Shown one piece after another: positions 49,885 through 56,194 of a stretch of 56,194 bases of DNA. Below the pieces are notes generated by a model. The model had not been told where the DNA came from. It did no database searches and saw nothing but the letters and a program-made list of their open reading frames with translations. The DNA is from CAZTHL01 sp964613585 (GTDB lineage: Bacteria > Pseudomonadota > Alphaproteobacteria > DSM-16000 > Inquilinaceae), in contig CAZTHL010000015.1 of assembly GCA_964613585.1 (NCBI GenBank), positions 1-56,194 on the forward strand. Direction: 5' to 3'. How positions within the stretch are numbered: the first letter of the stretch is position 1; each line of letters starts with the position of its first letter. Position numbers and translations under genes: made by a program.

Positions 49885-51017
49885 TCGTCGTCGGGGACGC
49901 CCGGCTGGGTCGGGTCGAAGGCGGCCTGCCACGCCGCCAGCCGGTCGCTCGGCCCGTCCAGGCAGGCGAGCTGCCGAAGCGCCACCCGAAGCGCCGTACG
50001 GCCGGCCCGGCTGTCCGGCGCCGCGTGTCGGGCGGGCTCGACACCGGCGCGCACGGCGGCCATGGCCCGCTCCTTCTCGGCCTGGAGCGTGGGCGGCCCC
50101 CAGAGCCGCCAAAGCCGCTGGAACGCGTCGAACGCCCCCGGGTCGAAGGCCTTGCGCCGGCCGTCATGGTCGCTGACCGGGCTCTCGGGATGGATCATCA
50201 GGCCGGGCATCAGCCCGTCCGGGATCGGCAGGTTGGCGGAATGGGTGCGGCCGGCGGCGAGCAGCTTCGGCAGCACATGGGTGTGCGGCCCTTCCGGTGT
50301 CGGGATGCCGCGGGCGGTGGAGGGGATCGGCTGATAGACCTCGATCCGTGCCACGCGTGAGCGGAACACCCGGTGCGGGCTCGCCTCCTTGATCGCCGCC
50401 ATCGCCGGGCTGCCCTGGTCCAGCAGCGACCGTCCGCAGCCGGACCGGAGCACGGCGATCAGGGCCGGATCGCGGGTGCGCACGGCCACGTCCACATGCG
50501 GGGCGCCGAGCCCCATGTCGAACAGGAGGGCGTCCTTGTCGCGGTCGAGCACCGCGTGGCGGTCCGGCCCCAGCTCGGTCAGCGCGGTGCGCCCGGCGAG
50601 ACCGGCGTGATCCGCCGGCAGGCACAGCGCGCAGCCCTGCGACCAGCGCTGCGGATCCCGGGTCAGGATCTCGAAGGCGACGGGGCGCGCCCGGTCGAGT
50701 CCGTGAATCCGCAGGGCGCCGCGCTCGGTGACGACGACACGCGCCGCCGGGTCCCGGTGCACCGCACGATCGCCCTCGACCCAGGCGAACTCGGCCAGCG
50801 CTCCGAAGGTGCCAACGCTCCAGGCGCAGCCGCGATCCTCAATCAGGGTGTCGAGGATGGCCAAGAGGGCCGCGTGGTCGGGCGGCCCGGCCGCCGGCGC
50901 AAGGGTCTCCGGAGGAGCGGTCTTCACGGCCCCGGTCATCGAGGATCCAGCCATCGAGGATCCGGTCATCGAGGACCCGGCACTTCGCGCCGCGCTGCTC
51001 ACGTCTGCGGGGGGCAT
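49866..51017 (-). CDS. DUF6925-like conserved hypothetical protein
   Basis: A 383-residue soluble protein of unknown function, matching to my recollection the DUF6925 family of alphaproteobacteria: CAWSVGTFGALAEFAW, RDPQRWSQGCALCLPADHAG, ALTELGPDRHAVLDRDKDAL, LLFDMGLGAPHVDVAVRTRD, TPEGPHTHVLPKLLAAGRTH. The first ~45 residues are low complexity (SSMTGSSMAGSSMTG, from a short tandem repeat at 50930-50975), so a later start is possible. The C-terminus ends in Cys-Cys. The His-rich PHTHVLPKLL block may bind metal. It is transcribed alone. Confidence 0.7.
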   Translation of the reverse strand: MPPADVSSAARSAGSSMTGSSMAGSSMTGAVKTAPPETLAPAAGPPDHAALLAILDTLIEDRGCAWSVGTFGALAEFAWVEGDRAVHRDPAARVVVTERGALRIHGLDRARPVAFEILTRDPQRWSQGCALCLPADHAGLAGRTALTELGPDRHAVLDRDKDALLFDMGLGAPHVDVAVRTRDPALIAVLRSGCGRSLLDQGSPAMAAIKEASPHRVFRSRVARIEVYQPIPSTARGIPTPEGPHTHVLPKLLAAGRTHSANLPIPDGLMPGLMIHPESPVSDHDGRRKAFDPGAFDAFQRLWRLWGPPTLQAEKERAMAAVRAGVEPARHAAPDSRAGRTALRVALRQLACLDGPSDRLAAWQAAFDPTQPGVPDDDHPACC

Positions 51018-51205
51018 GACCTCTCCTCGTCACTGTCGCCGATCGCGGCGCCGGCGCCGGCGCCGGCGTCGGCGGTAGTGTAGACGAGGACGGGACGCTT
51101 TGGCGACGGTGCCAGCCTCCGGTTGTGGTCGTGGATCGCCCTGGCGGACCTTGGGTCAGAGGCTGGGGGGATGGGCGGGGGCCTGAGGGCACCCGCCTTT
51201 GCCAT

Positions 51206-51239
51206 GGAAACGCGAATTCTTGGGAAACGCGCATTCTTG
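51206..51239. repeat. 17-bp tandem direct repeat upstream of dhaL
   Basis: Two adjoining copies of GGAAACGCG(A/C)ATTCTTG, at 51206-51222 and 51223-51239, differing at one base. The position in a divergent intergenic region suggests a regulator binding site, but a simple duplication is equally possible. Confidence 0.6.
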
Positions 51240-51318
51240 CCGCGACACCGAACGCTGGCCGCCGCGCCGGTTGGAACGTGGCGTGCCTGGTGCGGTCACA
51301 CCGTGTCGTCCGGTAGGC

Positions 51319-51335
51319 GTCAACAGACGTTGACA
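51319..51335. promoter_or_regulatory. Palindrome overlapping a TTGACA box upstream of dhaL
   Basis: GTCAAC-AGAC-GTTGAC is a perfect inverted repeat (51319-51334), and its right arm overlaps TTGACA at 51330-51335. No good -10 follows at 17 bases. It may be an operator for the dhaL operon, about 190 bases from its first codon. Confidence 0.35.
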
Positions 51336-51525
51336 TCGCTTTACGCGCCAGCGATCCAAGAGCTGATGCCGCACCTGCGAAGTTGTGCGTGACCGATTCG
51401 AAGCTTTTTTCGGCAATGACGCTCTGGAACTCCAGCGGCGGCCATCGTATCCTCAGCAAGCATTGGGCTTTTCTGTTGCGCCGCAACAGGAGATCTCGCC
51501 GCGATCTTGAGTCAGAGCGTTGAGG

Positions 51526-52209
51526 ATGTTCGAAGCCGATCCTGCCGCCGTTTCTGCTGCCGCGCCGCCCGGTCCGCCGGACGATACGGTGGCGACCGAG
51601 GACCGGATCGGCCGGCTGATCGATGCCGCCGCGGCCACCGTCGAGGCCAACGCCGAGCGGCTGACCGACCTGGACCGGGCCATCGGCGATGGCGACCACG
51701 GCGTCAACCTGCGCCGCGGCTTCCGCGAGATCGCCGCCCAGGGCGCGCGCTTGGCCGTGCTGTCCTGGCCTGAGGCCCTGCACGAGGCCGGCATGATCCT
51801 GGTGCTGAAGGTCGGCGGCGCCTCCGGACCCCTCTACGGCAGCCTGCTCATGGCCATGGGCAAGGCGGCGGCGTCGCCGGACGGCGCGTCGGGGGCACGC
51901 CTGCTGCGCGCGGGGGTCGAGGCCGTGGCGCGGCGCGGCCGGGCGGCCCCAGGCGAGAAGACCATGCTTGACGTGCTGGAGCCCGTCGCCCGGGCGCTCG
52001 AGGCGTGCCCGGCCGGCGATCCGGGCGGGCAGGCGGCGGCGGCGCGCGCGGCGGCCGACCAGGGGCTTGCCGAGACCGCGCCGATGAGAGCCACCAAGGG
52101 CCGGGCCTCGTATCTCGGCGAGCGCAGCATTGGCCATCTCGATCCGGGGGCGCAATCGGCCTGCCTGCTGGTGCACGCGGCATGCGACGTGCTGGCGGGG
52201 CCGGCGTGA
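51526..52209 (+). CDS. dhaL: Dihydroxyacetone kinase ADP-binding subunit DhaL
   Basis: A 227-residue all-helical protein. DhaL holds ADP, is re-phosphorylated by DhaM and passes phosphate to dihydroxyacetone bound on DhaK. Family motifs: LTDLDRAIGDGDHGVNLRRG (metal-binding Asp/His), LKVGGASGPLYGSLLMAMGK, GEKTMLDVLEPVARALEACP and RASYLGERSIGHLDPGAQSA. The first ~25 residues are an extra Ala/Pro-rich lead. ATG 51526 is preferred to TTG 51520. The stop overlaps the GTG of dhaM. DhaK is not in the window. Confidence 0.92.
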   Translation: MFEADPAAVSAAAPPGPPDDTVATEDRIGRLIDAAAATVEANAERLTDLDRAIGDGDHGVNLRRGFREIAAQGARLAVLSWPEALHEAGMILVLKVGGASGPLYGSLLMAMGKAAASPDGASGARLLRAGVEAVARRGRAAPGEKTMLDVLEPVARALEACPAGDPGGQAAAARAAADQGLAETAPMRATKGRASYLGERSIGHLDPGAQSACLLVHAACDVLAGPA

Positions 52210-52595
52210 GCGGCGGCGTGGCCATTGTCATCGTGTCCCATTCGCCGGACGTGGCAAAGGGCACCGCGGACATGGTCCGCCAGATGGTCGGCGACGAGGT
52301 GGCGGTGGCTTGGTGCGGTGGCGATCCCGACGGCGGGCTCGGCACCGATGTCGCACGGATCCGGGCGGCGGTGGAGAAGGTGTGGAGCCCCGCCGGCGTC
52401 GCCGTCCTGGTGGACCTGGGAGGCGCGGAGACAAACAGCGAGATGGCCATCGAGATGCTTGCCGAGGATCGGCGCGATCGCGTCGTCGTCTGCAACGCCC
52501 CACTGGTCGAGGGTGCGGTGATGGCGGCCACCGAGGCGTCGACCGGGGCCGAGCTGGAGCAGGTGCGCGCCACCGCCGAGGAGCTGAGCCCATGA
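52206..52595 (+). CDS. dhaM: PTS-dependent phosphoryl donor DhaM, EIIA-Man-like domain only
   Basis: A 129-residue protein of the EIIA-mannose fold. His12 in IVSHSPDVAKGT is the phosphorylation site, and DLGGAETNSEMAIEM is the characteristic later motif. In enterobacteria DhaM is a fusion of this domain with HPr and part of EI; here these are separate genes that follow directly. The start is GTG 52206, overlapping the dhaL stop (GTGA). The stop overlaps the HPr ATG. Confidence 0.9.
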   Translation: MSGGVAIVIVSHSPDVAKGTADMVRQMVGDEVAVAWCGGDPDGGLGTDVARIRAAVEKVWSPAGVAVLVDLGGAETNSEMAIEMLAEDRRDRVVVCNAPLVEGAVMAATEASTGAELEQVRATAEELSP

Positions 52596-52954
52596 CCGCC
52601 GCCTCCTCCGCCTCGGCCGGCCGCGAACGCTGGTCCGCCGACGCGGCGGCGCTGCCGCCCGAGACCGATGCCAGCGCGGCCGATGCCAGCGAGGCCGATG
52701 TCCGGCTGACCAACGATGTCGGGCTGCATGCCCGGCCGTCGGTGAAGTTCACCAAGCTGGCCAAGAGCTTCGCCGCGCGGATCAGCGTGCGCACGGCGGA
52801 GAGCGCCTGGGTCGATGCCAAGAGCATCGTCAAGGTGATGGCGCTCAAGGCACGGTCGGGCGCGATCCTGCGCCTGCGCGCGGAAGGCGAGGACGCCGCG
52901 GCCGCGGTGGCGGCGCTGGTCGCCCTGATCCGCCGGGACTTCGCGGATGCCTGA
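52592..52954 (+). CDS. ptsH: HPr-like phosphocarrier protein
   Basis: A 120-residue protein. Residues ~35-120 form the HPr domain, with His46 in NDVGLHARPSVKF as the phosphorylation site and DAKSIVKVMAL as the regulatory-serine region. The first ~35 residues are an Ala-rich extension not found in standard 85-90-residue HPr. It relays phosphate from the EI gene just downstream to DhaM. It overlaps both neighbours by a few bases (ATGA at 52592; ptsI begins at 52947). Confidence 0.9.
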   Translation: MTAASSASAGRERWSADAAALPPETDASAADASEADVRLTNDVGLHARPSVKFTKLAKSFAARISVRTAESAWVDAKSIVKVMALKARSGAILRLRAEGEDAAAAVAALVALIRRDFADA

Positions 52955-54566
52955 GCGGGTGTTCGAGGGCTGCGTCGCCTCCACCGGCCTTGCCGAGGGG
53001 CGGTTGGTGCTGCTGCCGGAGGTCGAGCCGGTGGCGCGCGCCGCCGGAGCCCCGGCGGAGGAGCGGCGTCGGCTCGAGCGGGCGATCGTCGCGGCGCGTC
53101 GGGAGCTCCTGGCGCTGGCCGAGGCGGACGATCCCGAGGCGGCGGAGATCATCGAGGTGCAGCTGTCGCTGCTTGACGATCCCGAACTGGTCATGCCCGC
53201 CTGGCAGGCGATCCAGGCCGGCCGTCCGGCGGCCCGCGCCTGGTCGGACGCGCTGGCCCTGCTGATCGCCGAGTACGAGGTGGCCGAGGACGAGTATTTC
53301 CGGGCCCGGGCGGCCGATCTCGAGGATCTCAAGTTGCGGGTGCTGGCGGTGCTGGCCGGCGCGCGGCCGCCATGCTCCGGGCATCTGGACGGCGCCGTCA
53401 TCGTCGGCCGCGAGCTGACGCCGTCACGCTTCCTGGAGATCGACTGGAGCCGTTGCCGGGGCGCCGCGCTGCTTGGCGGCAGCACCACGAGCCATGTCGC
53501 GCAGTTGGCGCGCTCGCGCGAGGTGCCTCTGCTCACCGGCCTGCAGGCGCGGGTAGGCCAGCTGCGCGAGGGCGCGCCGGTTCTGATCGACGCGGAGACG
53601 GGTCGCCTCGTGCAGGATCCGGAGCCGACCAGCCTGGCCCGGCAGCAGGAGCGCACCTCGGCGCGCCAGGCGCGCGCGGCGGCGGAGGCGCGCTTCCTGC
53701 CCGAGCCGGCGCTGACGGGAGCGGGCCGGCGCGTCGAGGTGATGGTCAATGTCGACGATCCCTCCGCGCTCGATCGGCTGGATCCGGCCCATTGCGACGG
53801 CATCGGCCTGACCCGCACCGAGTTCCTGCTGCACGGCGACCGGCCGCCGGATGAGACCGCGCACCATGCCGCCTACGCCCGGCTTCTGGCCTGGGCGGGC
53901 GGTCGGCCGGTCGTCGTGCGCACCCTCGACGGCGGCGGCGACAAGCCGCTGCCCGGGCTCGACGACGGGCCGGAGGACAATCCACTGCTCGGTCTGCGCG
54001 GCGTGCGCCTGTCCCTGCGCCATCGGGCGGCCTTCCGCCTGCAGCTGAGGGCCTTGGCCCGCGCGGCGGTCGACGGCGACCTGCGCGTGATGGTGCCCAT
54101 GGTGACGGTGCCGGACGAGCTTGAGCAGGTCCGCGCCCTGCTCGACGAGGCGATGGCCGGGCTGGCCGCCGAAGGCGTGCCGGCGCGCCGGCCGCCCCTC
54201 GGCATCATGGTCGAGGTGCCGGCCGCGGCGCTCAGCATCGACCGCTTCGAGGCCGACTTCCTGGCCATCGGCAGCAACGATCTGACCCAGTACGTGACCG
54301 CGGCGAGCCGGACCGACGGCCGCCTCGCTAGGCTGTTCGACCCGTGCCACCCGGCGGTGCTCGAGCTGATCTGCCGGGTCGCGGCGCACGGACGAGCCAC
54401 CGGCCGGGCGGTTACCGTGTGCGGCGACATGGCGGGCGATCCGGGCCGGCTGCACGCGCTGCTCGGCTGCGGCGTCTCGGCGCTCTCCGTGGCGCCCAGC
54501 GTGCTCGGGCCGGTCAAGGCGGCGATCGCGGCGTTCGAGGCGCGGAACCGGGATGGCGCGGCATGA
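52947..54566 (+). CDS. ptsI: PTS enzyme I (PEP-protein phosphotransferase)
   Basis: A 539-residue enzyme I, using PEP to phosphorylate HPr. Domains in order: N-terminal HPr-binding helices, the phosphohistidine domain with His183 in LLGGSTTSHVAQLAR, and the PEP-binding barrel with GIGLTRTEFLL, LRGVRLSLRHRAAFRLQLRA, SNDLTQYVTAASR and catalytic Cys492 in VTVCGDMAGDP. No GAF or nitrogen-PTS domain. Because it is in the dhaL-dhaM-ptsH operon it probably serves dihydroxyacetone kinase. It overlaps ptsH by eight bases and the next gene by four. Confidence 0.92.
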   Translation: MPERVFEGCVASTGLAEGRLVLLPEVEPVARAAGAPAEERRRLERAIVAARRELLALAEADDPEAAEIIEVQLSLLDDPELVMPAWQAIQAGRPAARAWSDALALLIAEYEVAEDEYFRARAADLEDLKLRVLAVLAGARPPCSGHLDGAVIVGRELTPSRFLEIDWSRCRGAALLGGSTTSHVAQLARSREVPLLTGLQARVGQLREGAPVLIDAETGRLVQDPEPTSLARQQERTSARQARAAAEARFLPEPALTGAGRRVEVMVNVDDPSALDRLDPAHCDGIGLTRTEFLLHGDRPPDETAHHAAYARLLAWAGGRPVVVRTLDGGGDKPLPGLDDGPEDNPLLGLRGVRLSLRHRAAFRLQLRALARAAVDGDLRVMVPMVTVPDELEQVRALLDEAMAGLAAEGVPARRPPLGIMVEVPAAALSIDRFEADFLAIGSNDLTQYVTAASRTDGRLARLFDPCHPAVLELICRVAAHGRATGRAVTVCGDMAGDPGRLHALLGCGVSALSVAPSVLGPVKAAIAAFEARNRDGAA

Positions 54567-55003
54567 GCACGCCGTCGGAGATCGGCGACACCGAGGCGGA
54601 GCGCGATTTGGTCGTCGCCTACAAGTCGATACTGCGGCAGATCATCGACAGCCGGCCGTCGGGCATGCGGCTGAAGATTGCCCGCGCCCTCGGCAAGCAC
54701 AAGAGCTTCGTGTCGCAGATCACCAACCCGGCCTACGCCATCCCGGTGCCGGTGCGGCATGTGGAGAAGATCTTCGAGATCTGCCATTTTGCCCGGGACG
54801 AGCGCGACGCCTTCCTGGAGGCCTACCGGCGCGCCCATCCCAACCGGGCGGAGCAACTGCGCGACGTCGATTCGGGCGATCGGCCCCTTAAGAGCCTGAC
54901 CCTGGAACTGCCCCTGCTCGAGGATCCCGATCGCCAGGCGGCGCTCGAGGACCTGATCCGGGATTTCGCCGCCCGGGTCACGGCGCTGGCGGAGCGGCGA
55001 TGA
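54563..55003 (+). CDS. Small conserved protein at the end of the dha/PTS operon, HTH-like
   Basis: A 146-residue protein that I cannot place in a named family. The N-terminal half (VAYKSILRQIIDSRPSGMRL and KIARALGKHKSFVSQITNPA) reads like a lambda-repressor-type helix-turn-helix, then PVPVRHVEKIFEICHFARDE. The C-terminal ~50 residues are acidic and helical (LPLLEDPDRQAALEDLIRDF). It overlaps ptsI by ATGA, so it is part of the operon, and is a candidate transcriptional regulator of it or an adaptor. Confidence 0.65.
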   Translation: MSTPSEIGDTEAERDLVVAYKSILRQIIDSRPSGMRLKIARALGKHKSFVSQITNPAYAIPVPVRHVEKIFEICHFARDERDAFLEAYRRAHPNRAEQLRDVDSGDRPLKSLTLELPLLEDPDRQAALEDLIRDFAARVTALAERR

Positions 55004-55245
55004 TCAAGCCGCGCGACGGTGCCAGGGTCCGCCGGGCGGCTCACGGTCCGTAGGCGGGACGGAGCGCGGCGGCACCGGCAGGCCTCGGCGGCGCCGGCGC
55101 TCCGGTTGGCGACGCTCCACACAGACCGAGGCGCGGAGCCAGGCGCGCGGGGACGGCCTGGGCACCGCCAGGCGAAACCGGAGATGTCGAGCGCGCTTGA
55201 TGGCATCGGCATAGCCTGGGGAGCCTGCGCACGGGAGGGAAAGGA

Positions 55246-55470
55246 ATGGCCGAGACCCGCTACGAGGTGATGGCGCATTGGGACGCCGATGACAGCCGCT
55301 GGACCGCCACGGCCCCGGCCGTGCCCGGGCTGCACGCCGAGGCGGACACCTACGAGGAGCTCGTCGAGGCGATCGCGGCCCGGCTGGGGATGCTCGTGCC
55401 GGAGGCGGCGGAAGGCGGAACGGTGCCGGCGCGGATCCGGGTGAGCGGCTTCACCGGGTGCGGATGCTGA
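55246..55470 (+). CDS. HicB/DUF1902-like small protein
   Basis: A 74-residue protein: YEVMAHWDADDSRWTATAPA then VPGLHAEADTYEELVEAIAA, the HicB-antitoxin/DUF1902 fold (partly RNase-H-like). No HicA toxin is adjacent, and the usual C-terminal DNA-binding domain is absent. It could be an orphan antitoxin or a DUF1902 protein of unrelated role. GGAAAGGA precedes ATG 55246. Confidence 0.75.
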   Translation: MAETRYEVMAHWDADDSRWTATAPAVPGLHAEADTYEELVEAIAARLGMLVPEAAEGGTVPARIRVSGFTGCGC

Positions 55471-55482
55471 TGGACAGGAAGC

Positions 55483-55575
55483 CAAGACCATCCGGGCCCA
55501 AGCAGCCGGGCCCAAGACCATCCAGGCCCAAGACCATCCAGGCCCAAGACCATCCAGGCCCGAGCAGCCGGGATG
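55483..55575. repeat. 16-bp imperfect tandem repeat
   Basis: Units of AAGACCATCCAGGCCC (three near-perfect, plus degenerate copies with CCATCCGGG and AGCAGCCGGG at the ends). Sixteen is not a multiple of three, so the array is non-coding. Spacers are absent, so it is not a CRISPR. It lies between the HicB-like gene and a broken SHMT-like gene. Confidence 0.8.
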
Positions 55576-55658
55576 CCCTATCGCACGCAAGGGAGCCCGT
55601 GGAGCGAGGAGTCTGCAGCTCGACAGCAGAAGCCACCCACGCTGATGCCGCAGTCTGA

Positions 55659-56117
55659 TCAAGTCTTTATCGAGGATGGATCGGGTGCCGGCAACCAAGA
55701 ACTGCTGGCGGGCCAGCAAAAGCGAGTGACTGGAACTCCTTCCTTAATTGTCTCGTCGCAAATCGGCCCCGTGAAGCGGTCCCCGTTCCAGTATAGAACA
55801 CCGCCCTGAGGGCCGCTGAACGTCTTGCCGGTCGAGCCGGTCAGCAGATCGGCGCCCTCCGACAAGGGATTAGGGTAGCAGCCACCGGCAATGAGCCCCG
55901 CTTGATGCGCGCCATCGAAGTACAACACCCTGTCCCAGGGAGCGATAATCGCCTTCATTTCCGGCACCGGTAGAGGAAACAAGTTTACGCCGGTGCCCAA
56001 GGCCACAATCGCTGGCTTATGTCGCTTGGCTTCCTCCTCGAAGCGGGTCAATGCGTACCACACACCGACTGGAACAATGGCGGACAGCTGCGGAACGGTC
56101 AGCAGATCCAATGCCAT
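55659..56117 (-). pseudogene. Serine hydroxymethyltransferase-like PLP enzyme, broken fragment
   Basis: The minus-strand frame contains VLYFDGAHQAGLIAGG and LLTGSTGKTFSGPQGGVLYW, the SHMT pattern: Asp and His that hold PLP, and the Schiff-base lysine in STGKT followed by GPQGG. Only the middle of the enzyme is present. Upstream, this frame has a stop at 56139-56141, and after about VPVTRFCW (55720) the similarity is lost in a tail ending SSIKT. So the gene is truncated or frameshifted at both ends, or continues in other frames beyond the window. It is lower in GC than its neighbours, like a recent acquisition. Confidence 0.6.
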
Positions 56118-56194
56118 CCATGAGTGTCGCCCGGCTGTTCATGCCGTGTGATCAAGAACTCCTCGTCTTTGGAGGGGCAGGGGAACATGGCTTC

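Larger units (their letters stand above)
51018..51525. other. Intergenic region upstream of dhaL, repeats and palindrome, no dhaK
   Basis: Five hundred bases without a gene, between the divergent DUF6925-like and dhaL genes. It contains a GCGCCG simple repeat (51049-51072), a 17-bp tandem repeat (51206-51239) and a palindrome at 51319-51334. GC falls around 51200-51480. No trace of a dhaK gene is seen in any frame. Confidence 0.6.

Noticed and set aside
55483..55575. Repeat array as a CRISPR
   Set aside because: 16-bp units abut each other with no unique spacers and vary between copies.

Overview
The window is chromosomal or contig sequence from a high-GC alphaproteobacterium, probably a Rhodospirillales-like lineage. 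The genus cannot be read from the sequence. Supporting signs are the DUF2336 and DUF6429 family genes, a TRAP transporter, a DhaL/DhaM/HPr/EI phosphotransfer operon, very GC-rich codon use and tight overlapping operons. A run of exactly 100 N at 42432-42531 marks a scaffold gap, so this is a draft or metagenomic assembly.

Left arm (1-8480): a visibly lower-GC defence island. It holds a complete type III-B (Cmr) CRISPR effector operon, cmr1-cas10-cmr3-cmr4-cmr5-cmr6, closed by a CARF protein whose C-terminal ~90 residues look like a RelE-type mRNA interferase (Cami1-like). Cas10 keeps GGDD but has no HD nuclease domain, so cyclic-oligoadenylate signalling to the CARF effector is the likely main output. 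cmr1 carries an apparent 1-nt frameshift. No array, cas6 or cas1/cas2 is present.

Accessory middle (8481-24270): an Xre/RES toxin-antitoxin pair, a DUF2252 gene, a decayed ImmA/IrrE peptidase gene, an eroded IS66 copy with a tnpA-tnpB deletion fusion, a large MscS-type channel, an SDR gene stump cut by a 733-bp IS-like element that carries a truncated transposase plus a cargo gene, a ZIP-like transporter with two cyclic-nucleotide-binding domains inserted between its membrane halves, a second large MscS channel, an orphan TorT-like periplasmic protein and a DUF6429 gene.

Unknown system (24762-36035): about 11 kb of co-directional, often overlapping genes behind one AT-rich promoter with a palindrome in its spacer. 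It encodes five tandem L7/L12-like modules, a TPR protein, four clear and two diverged members of one small-protein family (shared ELGF-PTFYQF and VPVPPP motifs), an Arg/Glu-rich coiled coil, two proteins with C-terminal PASTA domains, a caspase-like (clan CD) protein with a His-Gly / Glu-Ala-Cys dyad, two small proteins and a 709-residue protein with glycine-rich hydrophobic segments. This is the best candidate for an undescribed system.

Right arm (36272-56194): a CBS-pair protein, DUF2336, a DctPQM TRAP transporter, a vWA repeat protein interrupted by the assembly gap, a sodium-pumping methylmalonyl-CoA decarboxylase operon (mmdA, oadG, biotin carrier, mmdB) with a P-loop ATPase, a DUF6925-like gene, dhaL-dhaM-ptsH-ptsI plus a small partner gene but no dhaK, a HicB/DUF1902-like gene, a 16-bp tandem repeat and a broken SHMT-like gene at the edge. 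No rRNA, tRNA or CRISPR array was recognised.
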